64,000 nt of DNA from Chrysomallon squamiferum (taxonomy: Eukaryota; Mollusca; Gastropoda; Neomphalida; Peltospiridae): assembly GCA_012295275.1 (NCBI GenBank), contig CM022671.1, forward strand, positions 10,297,237-10,361,236. Reading direction: 5' to 3'. The translations under genes were made by a program, and so were the position numbers. The notes beneath the pieces are model-generated. The model ran no database searches. It saw only the letters and a program-made list of their open reading frames with translations, and was not told where the DNA came from. This document shows positions 25,236-38,999 of this stretch, piece by piece (position 1 is the first letter of the stretch; each line of letters opens with the position of its first letter).

Positions 25236-25887
25236 GTAAGTAAAAACGATTTTATTTCTTGAAATAGTACACTTTGTAAAATAGTATAAACAGTTTCATT
25301 TTGCATAAAAGTTATGTTCTATAAATATATATTTCTTTAAATCTAATTTTTATAACAATTACATAAATCTCATCAATAAATAAAAAAAAAAAAACAAAGA
25401 AAACAGAAACAACAGCAAAACAAACAGAAAAACATATAGTTCCCTCATTATCCATAAGTATATATTGATATTTAACTGTTTGTTTCACAAATTAAAACAA
25501 TTTTTGATTTATTATTGCTAACTTCTTAACCATGAATAGTAACATTTATATATATTTTTTTGATTACAGGAATTTATCAGACAAACTTTCTCAAAATTTG
25601 TGAAAATGGTGAAAATATGGACATCAAAAGTTAAAATAAGGAAGAAAAGATACAAAACAGAAAAATAAGACATTATAAAAGGAAGTTTGAACGGAAGTTA
25701 ACAAAGCAATAATGAGCAAGCCTAAGTTATTAGTAAGTCAAGATAATTTCTGAATTGCCGTAGTTTATCTATACCGCTGTTGTAATGTTAGAATTAGCAT
25801 TCCTAGTATCCAAGTATGTTAGTATTTTCATCAGTTAAATGAAGTTTTATTTATTGCTCTGTTTAAAGAAGTTCTAAATACTTATTA

Positions 25888-25918
<31 letters not shown>

Positions 25919-27977
25919 GATTGGTTAAAATGTGTTTACTTGTATTTTTTTTTTTTTTCAAATTTATAATTTTTATTCTAGATATATTCTTTTTTGTTCT
26001 TTTTCTGTGACATGGATTTTAAAAATCTTTAATTAATTTCATTACTTTTTAATTTCTTTTATTTATTTATTTTATTATTATTTTTATTATTTATTTTTTA
26101 TTTTTTTTTCTGTTATGAATTTAAAAATCTTTTAGTTAGTTTCATTTCTACCTTCATTTAATTTAATTAATTTATTTATTTACTTTATTTTATTATTATT
26201 ATTATTACTATTATTATTATTATTATTATTATGATTTTATTTAGAATTACTATATGTGTACTTGAAATTATGGTTTCATTGTAAGAGTAAGACTTTTCAA
26301 TTTTGAAAAAGAAAACAAAATCAGTATGAAGTAAGATATACATTTAGTACAATAGATAAATGTATTGTGTTATTTTGTTACTGTTGTTATTTTTTGAAGA
26401 AAAAAAAGGTAGTTAAACTGGTAATTTAATTTTCTTTCAAAAATATTTGAATGTGGTATTTTTCACCAAACTTCAATGTTTACATTAAGATTATCTCCAA
26501 TATTTAAGGTAAAAGTGTCTTTAAAGTGTTATACATTTGTATGAACAGATAAAATGTTACATTAGTATCCATTTATGTATCAAAATCACATTCAAGTAAA
26601 AGTGACAACCAGTAATGGAGAAAATTTCTATTGTTCCCAATATTTCTTTTACAGAATCCTTATAGTATAAATTTTAATTTCACTTTTTTACTTCTTTTTA
26701 ACATTATCATGTAAAGAACATCTAAAGAAAATGGGAGTAACACAAATTAAAAATGCACACAAACACACAAAACACACAGACATTGCATTTATGAAAAAAT
26801 TAACAATGGCAGTACATTAGACATCAAGATGATACTAAGATAAGATCTCTTTTTGAATAGAAAAAATATTGAAAAACATCTTAAAGAATATAAGTGAATC
26901 TTTATGAAAAAATGAGGTTGGTTTGTTTTCATTTAAAAATAACGACTTTAAAGTATGAAGTTAAAATGCTTTCTTTGAGAACATTTTGTCTCTTTCTTCT
27001 TAATTGCTAGAACTAATAAGCAGAAAATTTGACATCTAGCTTAGAAAATAGATGATTTTTCTAGGTTATTTTGTCTGTATCTATTTTCTATTGTTTCTCT
27101 AGTTCCTCTTCTTTCATTTCATCAGTTTTATTTTTTATTACAACTAATAGATATTTATCCTTTGCTGCCTCTTGCACATGGGTATAAACATTTGGTATTT
27201 CCCTATTCCAGCCAGTGGCGCTTGTTTGTTTCATCAAAGGCCATGGTTTGTTCTTTGCTCTTGTTGTAATGAGTTATTATGAAACAATCCTGTCTGCTGT
27301 GTGACAAAACTATCCAGCTGTTAATGTTAAAATGAGGTTTTTTAATTCCTCTTTCACTGTAAACAAGCTATAATTTTAAAAGATAAATAACATGTATCTG
27401 AATATTACTGTATTGCTTAGAGTTGTTGTATTTAATGAGTCTAGATCAAAGTTGTGTTAAGATCAGTTTTCTTTTGGAAGCAACAGGGTATTTCCATTTT
27501 CATCTAAACCTTTTCCCTTCTTGTGGTTTTAAGTGGTGATATGCAATATCCACAGGTTATATTGTGTTCAACTCCTGTGCCATGCACTTGTCTCCTTGTT
27601 TCATTATGTTCAGTCATATATGTTTTCTCTCATTAATCTAGCAGTACAGAGTTTCTTCTCTCTGATATAACCACTGAAGAAAAATCATGTTTGCTGTATT
27701 TTGTTGGACAGCTCATTAATTCATTGAGTGTCTTTCTTAGTGATGTTTGTAAAATTAGTCATTTTTAGAAACAAAAAAGAAAATGAATAATAAACTAGTT
27801 AAAACAAGTAGAACAAAAACAAAAATAACCATTAAACAAAGAAGGTTTGAATTTTGTAAAAAGCATTTCAAATAATTTTTTTTTTCTTCAGGTTTCTGCA
27901 TTACATTTTGTGTTGTACTGATTATGTACAGTAGAAATATGTCGACCATAGTAACTTGTAGAAAGTAGATGTTAAAC

Positions 27978-28143
<166 letters not shown>

Positions 28144-29202
28144 TAAAATAATACAGTGGAATGGAACTGCCTGTCTGTCTAGTCTAAAGGGTGCTAGTAC
28201 TATTTGGTCTTGTATACTTTTATTTGAAATATTGTCATTTGTGTAGTTGTGGGGAGAAATTTTTCACTTTAACAGCAGGGATCATGTGAAGCAGGCTAGT
28301 TGTTATGCACAATTAAAAACAAGTTAGATAACGTTTTGATTCAGAGTAAATACAATGATTTTGCACTTCTAATTTAAATGAACATATTGCAGAGGAAGAA
28401 GCCTAAATTAGGAACAGTCCACACATTTTAAATATGGATGTAATAACAAAATGATAATTTGTACAAACATGTTGATGTTTATTTCAGTTTTACTGGTGGG
28501 ATAGGTTATTTTGATTCTACTTTTGGGTCCTATTTTTTCTTTTATTTTTTCGTTTTTTTTTTTATTTCTGGGGAAACTCATATGTAGGTAGGTGTGTGTG
28601 TTTTTTTTTTTTTTTGTGAATAGTGAATAATAATGTTAACTATTATTAAAGTTAGTTTAATTGTAAAATACATTTTAACAGCCTTTTGGGATGAGAAGAA
28701 ATTTACTATTTGACTCTAAAATACTTTTTTGCAATCATTTAGTTTGATATTATTAAGATACTGGTCAAAATGATAAAAAAAAACAAAAAAAAAACCAATA
28801 AAATAATTATATAAAACATTATTACAAATAAATAGAACTGATTCAACTTTATACAGGAATGGTTTGGAATAATGGTATAAAGAAATATCGTGACTAGTAA
28901 TCAATAGAGTATTCATGTTAATAATTAGTTTTCAATAACAAGTGATTTATTAGTTAACTTGAAAAAAAAAAAAAAAGAAATAAAAATCCAAAAACATACA
29001 CATTAAATAATAACCAGTGTTTCTGTCTAGTGTAACAACCATTAGAGATAAATGACATCTTTCATTTCTAAAATCTCAGTACCTTTACATATTTTTCAAA
29101 TTATGCTGTATTATTTGTTTTCTCTAGGATGAAAAAACACACACTCACACCTAACAGCAAAAAAAAAAAAAATTAATAATAATAATAATAATAATAGTAG
29201 AC

Positions 29203-29306
29203 AGCTATGCCGACTGGAGTATTAACTCCTGATAGGTCTAACCATGTCGGAAAGGTCAAAGGAGAGAGTCCAGACAAAAGTCAGTCTCCCAGCCCTACTT
29301 CTTAAG
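29203..29306. repeat. Interspersed repeat family copy 1
   Basis: About 104 bp from AGCTATGCC to CTTCTTAAG matches 37759-37862 almost base for base, including the internal phrase TAACCATGTCGGAAAGGTC. The left neighbour is an AAT microsatellite. The block is GC-richer than its surroundings and ends identically in both copies, as for a short interspersed or truncated retroelement. I cannot name the family. Confidence 0.7.
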
Positions 29307-29319
29307 AATAATAATGTAA

Positions 29320-30508
29320 GAGAACAGTTGAATAGAAGTTGGGCTGGTTACTGAAATAAGCACATTTAATTTACACTATATAGTATATGAATTAGGTAAT
29401 GGTTGGCTCTTTTGATATTGGTCAGAAATAAAACAACTAAATAGAAGATAGCTTGGTTATGTAGGAGCATTATATAATAAATAAATAAATTAAAATGAAA
29501 AATAGAAACATTAGGGGTATTGTTAGAAATAAGAACATTTAGTTCAGATTGCATTCAGTTGTTGGCTACCGTAATAAAACAACTGAATGGATTAAGTTAG
29601 TTACCAGAAATAAGTACACCTGAAATACATTTTACTAAAATTATTATGTAAGAAAACAGTTGAATAGAAGATGGGCTGGTTACTGAAATAAGCACAAGAA
29701 TAGTGTTGACATCTTTTAATAGTTGATAAGATCAGATTCATGCAGATTTTTTGATATTTTAAAGGAATTTTGCATTTCTTTATACTAATTTTATAAAGTC
29801 AGAAAAGTTTCTAAAAATTCAAGATATAAAATTATGTAAGAGAAAGGTTGAATAAAAGTGGGCTGGTTACTGGAAATAAGCACATTTGATTTAAACTGTA
29901 TTATATAAAACAGAGACAGCTGTTCTGATAGAAATCATAAATAAACAACTAAAGAGGAGACAGCTGTTTACTAAATAAATAAATAAATATAAATTAATAA
30001 ATAAATAATTAAAATTTAAAAATTTAAACACACAGCATGATTGATATTGTTAGAAACAAATATATTTCAGTTGATTGAATTCAGTTGTTGGATACTTTAA
30101 TAAAAAACTGGACAGAGGTAATGTTAGTTCAAAGAAATCAGTACACCTGATATAAATTTTACTAGTTTGTTATTGTTAATGGGTGGATATTTATAATATT
30201 TGGACAAAAAAGACAAATAAAAAGAAATAACATTACTTTGTTTAAAGAAGCTCACCAGACATTGCATTATTTAAATTGTGTTCAGTGATGAAATGCTAAG
30301 TACTGTTAGATTTATTTTTATACCTGGCATAAATTTTTATTAAAATTATTATATAATTAAACATTTGAATAGAAGTTGATCAGATTACTGGAAATAAGCA
30401 CATCTGATTTAAACTGAGGATTGTATAAACTCGGAGACCGCTCTTTTGATATTAGTCCAAAATAAACAACTAAACAGAAGACAGCTTGTATATTTAGAAG
30501 TATTATAA

Positions 30509-30547
<39 letters not shown>

Positions 30548-31000
30548 GAATTTAAAAATTTAAACACATAGGCATCATGGATATTGTTATAAACAAGTAC
30601 ATTTTTGTTCATATTTCATTCAGTTGTTGGTTACTTTAATAAAATAACTGAACAGAGATAATGTTAGTTAAAAGAAATGAGCACATCTGATATAAATTTT
30701 ACTATTTTGATATTCTCAGATATGTATGAAAATAAACAAAAAGAAATAACATTAGTTTCTTCAAAAAAAGCTTACTAACCATTGCATCATTTAAATGTTA
30801 ATTTTGGAAATCTATTGAAAATGCTTCCACAGAACAGTCTAGGATATTGTGGAACAAATGCATCTATTTATACTTCTTATTCTTTTCCTTGAATTTAATA
30901 ATGAAGTTGATGGCTAATAGTAATAATTATAGTAAAACTACTGAATATAAATTGAGTTAGTTATTAGAAATAAGCACATCTGATTTAAATGTTCTGTTAT
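29320..31000 (+). repeat. Decayed long-period tandem repeat, plus orientation
   Basis: Three diverged units start near 29335, 29850 and 30365, roughly 515 bp apart. Each holds the same landmarks in order: GAAATAAGCACATCTGATTT, a TTTTGATAT and AAACAACTAAA phrase, a run of TAAA, a TTCAGTTGTTGG phrase and AGTACACCTGATATAAATTT. The motif GAAATAAGCACAT occurs at 29353, 29685, 29873, 30391, 30674 (variant) and 30967. No coding content is apparent. Confidence 0.6.
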
Positions 31001-31542
31001 TTAAACTCTTACATTGGTATGTGAAATAAACAGCTTTTTTTCATTTTAATTCTCTAAACATTGCCTAAAACAAAATATGAAAACTAAAAATTGTTTAGAA
31101 AAAAATCAACAACAGTAGATGGGTGGTGTCCATGTTTTCAGCAGGTTTAAGGCATTCCAATATCATTGACCAAACTGTGCCCTGTAGTTGATGATCCATG
31201 CTAGATAGAAACAGTCCTGGCAATGCAGTCTCATTCCTGATATTCTTATGCATGACTATCCTTTTTGCTGACATCCATTTTAGATAGGGATTTTCTCCAC
31301 CCTCCTGTCTGTTGATTGATGAGTGTCATACTTACTGATAATTCCAGTTCTTTGAAAATGTCTACTAAAATTTCAGTAAATTAACAAACTATACAGATGA
31401 AATTATAAATTAACATTTCTTTTATTAATTTTGTTTGTGCATGCATACAAATGTTTATAACAGATAATCAATTATTTAAGAAGCATTAGATAAAAAAGAA
31501 ACACTTTAATATAATATAAAATAATGTAAACTTGGAACATTT

Positions 31543-31780
31543 TAATTCTTTGATGATCTGGGCAGGAATAGTGACTGACGTTATTTTTCCTGTAGGCAGG
31601 CAGATCATCAGAGATTTAATAATAATAACTTTGAAAAATCTTTTGTCTATTTCTCTTGCCTAACAGCACAAGTCTTTCTACTCTGTGATGGTCTGTGCAG
31701 TAGCAGTGAATGACCAGAGAATAATCTGGAATACATTCATTACTCCTGTGGGCAGACAGATCATTGCAAAGCTTTCACTT
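31543..31780. repeat. Two tandem units with inverted GATGATCTG / CAGATCATC ends
   Basis: The first unit begins GATGATCTGGGCAGGAATAG and ends GGCAGGCAGATCATC (31551-31609), so its ends are perfectly complementary over nine bases and could form a stem. A second, diverged unit (GATGGTCTG to CAGATCAT) follows at 31687-31766. A third partial copy (CAATCTGGGCAGGAG) is near 34760. Possibly a small foldback element. Confidence 0.4.
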
Positions 31781-32217
31781 CTCATTTTATTTAAGTTATT
31801 GATTTAGATTCAGAATGATAGGTGTCTTTAAAACATTATATTTATCACATTAACATTTTACTTATTAAGCACTTAATATGCTGCACTGATTGATAACCAG
31901 ATAGAAGGTTTAAATCCATAATGTGATTTCCATAATCTGTAAATATGACACTTCCACCAATGGGTAGGATAACTGTGATATGTTCTGTTAAATTTATCAA
32001 TAAAATCTTATTAACAAAGCTGCAGTATGCTCATTAAATTTTCATTGATAAGAAAGAAAACATAAGTTTGAACTGTCATGCATCAATATTCTGGTTGATC
32101 TCCCAAGTGTGCTGTAATACCAAAACATTTCGGGATTATAGTCTACATATCCTGTTATGTAATTACAAATCTTTTTCATAAATTATGTTAAGAAAAAAAA
32201 AGATTTTTTAATTTTTT

Positions 32218-32255
<38 letters not shown>

Positions 32256-35200
32256 ATGTGCTTATTGATTCTTATCATATATATTTTTTTAAATTTGGGG
32301 TAATTTCGTTACATTATCGTTATTTTTTAAGTTTCATTATTATCATCATTATTATTATTTAAAGTTGCAATAAAAGAAAATTACATATCAAAACCAAAAT
32401 AATTATCAATTTAATAATCACTTGTTTGAAACAAGAAAATAAATTAAAATATCTATTATTATTCATTTAGAGTACTGTTTAAAATAGAATTAAGCAATAT
32501 TTGTTCTACTTTTTGAGAGTTAACCCTATCACATTATTGATAATTATCCTGTGATATCCTAAGTGCGAAGAAGATAAATATCTTCACCGTTATGTATATA
32601 TGGTAGCTAGTATATTTTCATTATTATAGTTAGTGTATTGGAGTGTTTAAAAAACCCACATAATATCTGCTTTGGATTAATGAATATTTTCAATATTAAA
32701 ATAGCCATAATTACAATGTCAGTAATTAGGTAGATTATTTAATATTATTCTACTAGATTGGTTTTAGGGGTGAAAAAAATATATATATACATTTCTTGTA
32801 ATAAAATGACCAGATAACATTTGCAAGGTATCCATGATTTAAAATTTACAACTTTGTCTGATGTGCTTATTTCTAACCCTGACAAGTATAAAATGTATAT
32901 CCTATGGTGATATATTTATTTTTCTCATCATATTATCATTTGATTAATGCTAGTACAATACTTATAAAAATTGTATTTAAAAATAAAATACAAATTTTCA
33001 TGAAATAGTAAATTATTGTCATGTTTACTTTTTTGTTATTTTAGGTAAAATAATATGTAAAACATTTCTTTATATGAATAAATAAGCTAAAATTATATCT
33101 TCATTAAATAAATTTCTGCTAATGGAATATTGTAAAATTGGGAGCTTGTAGTATTTTACTTTATTTTTTCCTAATAGTAAATAATTGTAAGAGTTAAATG
33201 CACATTATTATTATTATTATTACTATTATTATGATTTTATTTTTTATTTTTTTATTGTTCATGATTTAAAGAATTAAGAATATGTATCAGTAATTATTCA
33301 ACACTTGATCCAGTAACATTTTGTAAAGTAATTAATTTTTTAAAACATAAATTGTAAGCTAGGTGTCATTATTTCAAATATAAAACATTGATGTGGCTGT
33401 TTCTAATAACTAACGAGTATCAGATTTGAATTTCATGTTTTTATCATTTAATTAAAATAATTAATATGATGTGTTCAAAAAGAATAAAATTAAATATTCC
33501 TTTATATCTCAAAATATTAAAATAAACATACTGATTTAGAAACCTTTTCTCTTTATGGTTTACTGAAATAATGAATGACTGTTTTTTTTTTTCTTTGTAA
33601 CCAACAAAATAAGAAACAAACAAAACAATTAAATAAATAAATAAATAAATAAGAATACATATAAATTGTATTATGAGCTAATTTCTTTAAGTGGTGTTGA
33701 ATAATTAACTTTTTGGGTTGGTCGAGTATATATAAACTCACCTTAATCATTAATATTTAGGGTGATTTTATCGTTTTTCCATTAAACTTTCTGAATATGT
33801 TGACAGTAATTTCTCAAAACAAATCACCATACTACATGACCATTAAAAATCTAAAATGTATAATTTTGTCTGGTGAGCCTATTTCTAATAAATGAAAAGT
33901 ATTTCAATTAATTTCTGTTATAAAATGCATCACAACATTGAATTTACGGTAGCAACATTAATTAAAACAATAAAGATACTATATAAAATTTCCTTAAAGT
34001 ATTAAATATTAATGTTAATTTACTTTTAGAAAATATAATATAGAACATGCATTAAAAATGTATTAATTGAGTTGTTTATGTAAACATTATGACAATAAAT
34101 TCAATGAATTGATGAAGCAAATTTAGGCATCTTGCACTGTAGAAAAATGTAAGGGGAATTTTCCAAAAATTTAAAATGATGAATACAGAAGAAAGCAAAC
34201 AAAAGTAACATAAGATTGAGGTTTTAAATTGATTAATTTAAAAAAATAATAATAGTAATAATTTAAAAAATCATTGAATAGAAAGTACTGATTCTGTGTC
34301 AAGCAAAATCAAAGAAAAAGAAAGTGTTGCAGCCTTGGAAATAAATACATGTTTAGATTCCCTATTAAATTTTTTAAAGCATTTCAAAATTTAGGATAGG
34401 TATTAGCAGACGATAGTATTTAATCTCTTGAGTAGCTGCAGTATCTGCTATACTGGTCAGGTTTGACTTCACATGTACAAACAGTGACAGGTTAGTTGCC
34501 ACTGTACAAATTCCAGTGAATTTCCTCATTGTCATCAGTCCTATACTGGATATCATCTACTTCTAACATATGTTTGCATTAGATAAACACTTGGTAGTGA
34601 AGAGGTTAAATTCTGGGTACACTGTTACTGGTAATGGTTGTAATAGTTTCTAAATAAATTCAGTGAGAAGGGAAGAGATATTTAATAAGCATTTGGTAAA
34701 CAATAAAAGTATATTTAATACAATGTGAACTAACAGTTAAAACATTTTAATTCTCAGACAATCTGGGCAGGAGACAGATCAGCAGATTTTATTATATCAA
34801 ATAAAGATTACTAATAATGATTCTATGTAACTGAAGCAGTTGGGTTATTGAGTAAAAATAAGTTCATCTGATTTAAACTTTATGGTATTCAAGTTATGGT
34901 TTCGATTATTATTAATATCTATAATCTAGCAACTAACCTGACTAACCTGTCAGTATTTGTACATGGGAAGTTAGTAGAAATAAATACATCCGAGTTAGAT
35001 TTATATTTACAGTAAGGGTTTGGAGTTCACTAACAATTCCTGTAATCCAACACATCAGTGAAAAGAAAACAAAGAAAAATAAAAGGTAATGACACTCAAT
35101 ACAAAAAGCAATTGAATAGCAGATAGCTAGTTATTTGGAAGCATTATATATAATAAAGAATTCAAAAAATGAGAAAATGCACATCTTACATGCCTGAAAC

Positions 35201-37689
35201 ATATAGTCATAATTATTGTATTGGAGTGGTAAAATTCCCCATATAATATTTGCTTTAAATTAACTAACATTTCCTATTTTAAAATAAGCATATTACAATT
35301 TCAATACTGATTTGGAGTCGCAATAAAACATATATTCCATGAACATTTTTTAATATTAAAAGATGTTACTAGGTGTTAATTGTTTAAATTTTACAGCTTT
35401 TTCTGATGTGCTTATTTCAAATTGCCAACAAATTTAAGATTTATGTGCTACTGTGACATATCTGTTTTTTTCATATTTCATTTTTGACACAATATCATTT
35501 GATTAAAGTTAGCTATAATACTCAAATATTGCATTCATCCTATTATTTAAGTTGTCACATTATATTTTCACTATTGCATTTAATTTATGGTAGCTGCTAT
35601 ACTTTCCTAGTGATGTTATTGTGTTGGACAAAAAAACAAACATGTAAAAAATGCTTTGAGTCAACTAATATTTCCTATATTAAAATAACCATAATGGTTA
35701 CAATAACAGTAATTATCTAGATTAATTAATATTTATTGCATTGGATTGGATAAAACACACACATACACAAAATAAAATAAAACAAGTAAACATTAGTTTC
35801 AAATTAATGAATATTTCGAATAGTAAAATGGTGATATTACAATATCAGTAATTAGGCATTTCCTTTAATATTTATTATGCTAAAGTGGTTAAAAAATGAT
35901 AATTAAAACAAATAAAATAAATGAATGTTCCTGTTATTAAAATAATCACTTTGTAGCAGATGTCAATGCTTTAAAATTCACAGTTTTGTCTGATGTGAAT
36001 ATATCTGATCTAATCACTAAACAGTATAAGATTTATATTCTATAGATATTCCCTAATTGTTGTTGCTTTCATCATATTATTCTTTGATTAATGTTACTAC
36101 AATACTTACAAATACTGTATTAAAACATAAAAATAAAATTTTCATAAAATAATAAATTTTAATGTTATGTTTACTTTTTTCTAAAATTTAGTTTAGGTAA
36201 CATAAAATACAAAACCTTTGTCTAAACGAATAAATTAAATCAGTTGGTTAAGATCATATCTTCATAAAGGAAACTTCTGCTCAACACACTTGTAGAATTT
36301 GGAGCTTGGAGTATTTTACTATTTCGTGTATTGCTAACAGTAAATAATTTTATTTTACTAAAATATTAGGTGTCATCATTTCAAATTTACAATTTTGTCT
36401 GCTGTGATTATTCCTAAAAAATAATAAGTATTAAATCTAAATTGTAACTTTTATTTTATTGAACATTTTTTGTTTGTAAGTGATTTATATGACCACCATT
36501 ACAATAACAAAAGGTTCATTTGGTTGGTATGTGAAAACTTTAATTTCATAATTCACAAACATTTGATTTTACTGTAAACCATTTGCAGATTTGTTTTAGA
36601 ATTTTATTTAGAATATTTAAAATAATTCAATACATAAAATAAAACAATGCCAAATTATGAAGTAGTTTCTTGTCATCAGCAACAACAATTAAGATAATTA
36701 AAAAAAGAAAATAAATACAAGTGATTAGACATCAAAAATTGAAAATATACAAATTACCTGATCATCTTGTAACTAAAAAGTAATATTAGTGGTATAATGA
36801 TGTAGGTTTTCATGGTTACTGTTACTATATGTGACTCTTTATAGCTAATAAACTGCCATTATTACAAAAAAAAGTAGTAAATATTAATAATTTAGTTACT
36901 TTATAACATAGTTAATTTTTATTTATTTATAATACATAAATGATGAACCAATTTGATTCATTATAAATACATAGTTTGTGTTATGAGCTAAGAAGGTACA
37001 AGTTATACTTGGTTTTTTATAACATTTAACATTAAACCAATTTAAAAGATATAAAGTAACCTCAGAACTAATGCACGTGTATCTTAGTCATTCATATTTT
37101 CTGGGATTTTATTGTTTGCATTTACCTTTTTAAATATATTCCTACCAATTGTCGCCTTTATTAAAAATCATTTAAATCTTCATTAATGTTTTATGCTAGT
37201 TAAAATAAAGAAACGTGACATTTCACCTTAATTCAATAAAAAAAAAAAAAATAATAAAAAATAAATAAATTACGTATGTTACATTATCAGTAACTAGCTA
37301 AGCATCAGTCTGTGGTGTGCTTAGTTCTAAAAATTATCAAGTGCTATATTTAAATCATCCTGTGACATAATTTTCCTCTGATTATTACAAATTCATTATT
37401 TTAAATGCTATTTTTATGTTAGATAAAACATTACAATACATTTTTGATAATGTATTAAATAGTGATGTATTGTGACTAGATTTATTTAGAATAAAATTAT
37501 TATAATATATAAAAAGGCCTAGACACCTTTTTCTCTCTCATTGTAAGCTAGTTATTTAATTGGTGCTGGTTAAAATAGATTAAGTTAGAAGTTCTGTCAA
37601 AGAATCAGCAGGGTAAAAATTCACATAAATGTGCTTCTAAACATTGTTAATCATAAGTGATATTTCTAAAAATATGTATATCACTACTA

Positions 37690-37862
37690 ATTCATCCACC
37701 CTCATGAGACTGGTACCTTGTTGTTGTGGGGTGGCTTGAGAGTCTTGAGGACCCAGAGAGCTATGCCGGCTGGAGTATCAGCTCCTGATAGGTCTAACCA
37801 TGTCGGAAAGGTCAAAGGAGAGAGTCCAGACAAAAGTCAGTCTCCCAGCCCTACTTCTTAAG
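37690..37862. repeat. Interspersed repeat family copy 2, longer at the 5' side
   Basis: Same block as 29203-29306, here preceded by 69 more bases (CTCATGAGACTGGTACC, then GGGGTGGCTTGAGAGTC) that copy 1 lacks. The 3' ends coincide and the 5' ends differ, the signature of 5'-truncated retrotransposition. Confidence 0.65.
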
Positions 37863-37964
37863 AGAGTTTGCCTAACCTTTTATCTGCTAGTTTTTAGTTA
37901 AGTTTTAAGCCAAGCTTTATTTTAATTTTTAAAATAAGTAACTGATTTTACCTTATTTTTATTG

Positions 37965-37967
37965 TTA

Positions 37968-38060
<93 letters not shown>
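37965..38060. repeat. (TTA)n microsatellite
   Basis: About 31 nearly pure TTA units, directly before the 173-bp dimer. A mirrored AAT tract (38427-38505) follows the dimer. Confidence 0.95.
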
Positions 38061-38061
<1 letters not shown>

Positions 38062-38070
38062 GTGTTCAGA

Positions 38071-38410
38071 GTATTTTCTGCATTGTGTTGTATTGCAATT
38101 CCAATCCAGCAGGACGCAATCCTCTGGCATGCATGCAATATGGCTGTAAGATTGCGAGTCCCTGGCGTGGTGTCAAAACTCGTAAACTTTGCCTGCTGCA
38201 TCGGAAATTCCAATACAATTCAATACAGACAATAGTGCTCCGGGTATTTTCTGGATTGTGTTGCATTGCAATTCCAATCCAGCAGGACGCAATCCTCTGG
38301 CATGCATGCAATATGGCTGTAAGATTGCGAGTCCCTGGCGTGGTGTCAAAACTCGTAAACTTTGCCTGCTGCATTGGAAATTCCAATGCAATTCAATACA
38401 GACAATATCT
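38071..38410. mobile_element. Head-to-tail dimer of a 173-bp unit with inverted ends
   Basis: The second copy starts at 38244, 173 bp after the first, and the two are nearly identical. Each begins TTGTATTGCAATTCCAATCC and AGCAGG, and ends CCTGCTGCATTGGAAATTCC and AATGCAATTC, which is an imperfect inverted repeat of about 27 bp. Inverted ends, small size and flanking TTA/AAT tracts suggest a MITE or foldback element inserted or amplified in an AT-rich microsatellite. The unit interior, GC-rich for this window, contains ATGCATGC. Confidence 0.55.
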
Positions 38411-38999
38411 GTATGAAAGTTCTACAATAATAATAATAGTAATAATAATAATAATAATAATAAAATAATAAAACAATAATAATAAAATAATAATAATAAT
38501 AATATCAAAGCATGTCAACTGCAGTATGACAACATTTTATTTATTGTTTTATCTGCCAGTTTTTATCTAAGACTTATGCCATGGTTTATTTTAATTTTTA
38601 AAATAAAATCCTGATTTTACATTACAAATAATCAGATTAATGAAAATATACAAATGTCTGGTGTTCTTATTTCTAATAACTAATAAACTTAAGAGAACAT
38701 AACAGTAATAATGTACTGGATGAGATTTTGGAGGATTTTATTTGACCAATTCTTACTTGCTTTAGAATTGCTGCATTGGAAGTTCCAATAAAAATAATAT
38801 CTGTAACAAACTTAGAATTATTATCAAAGCATCATCATGTGTGAGATCTTCACCATAAAAAAGAAAAACAAGAAGAAAAAAACAATTACTTAGCTAATGT
38901 ATACAAGTTTTTCTTGTGTGCTTATTTCTAAGAACTAAGCTGGCTTTTATTTTATTTAGTTCTTTTAATTCTTCATTCAACAAAATAAATGAAATTAAT

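Larger units (their letters stand above)
37872..38830. repeat. Approximately 675-bp tandem duplication
   Basis: TTTTATCTGC followed by AGTTTTTA and TTTATTTTAATTTTTAAAAT occurs at 37877 and again at 38549. Downstream, the end of the 173-bp unit (GCTGCATTGGAA, AATATCTGTA, ATTATTATCAAAGCAT) recurs near 38770. The TTA array and the 173-bp dimer sit in the first copy only. Confidence 0.5.
32630..38950 (-). repeat. Decayed long-period repeat field, mainly minus orientation
   Basis: The reverse complement of the 29-31 kb motif (TTTGTCTGATGTGCTTATTT) occurs near 32853, 33864, 35400, 35984, 36393, 37303, 38653 and 38908. It is often followed by AGTATAAGATTTATAT-like text. A second landmark, TAATATTTGCTTT followed by ATTAATGAATATTTC and ATTACAATATCAGTAATTAG, recurs near 32660, 35250, 35660, 35785. 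Two plus-oriented motif copies (34855, 34977) are embedded. No coding content is apparent. Confidence 0.5.
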
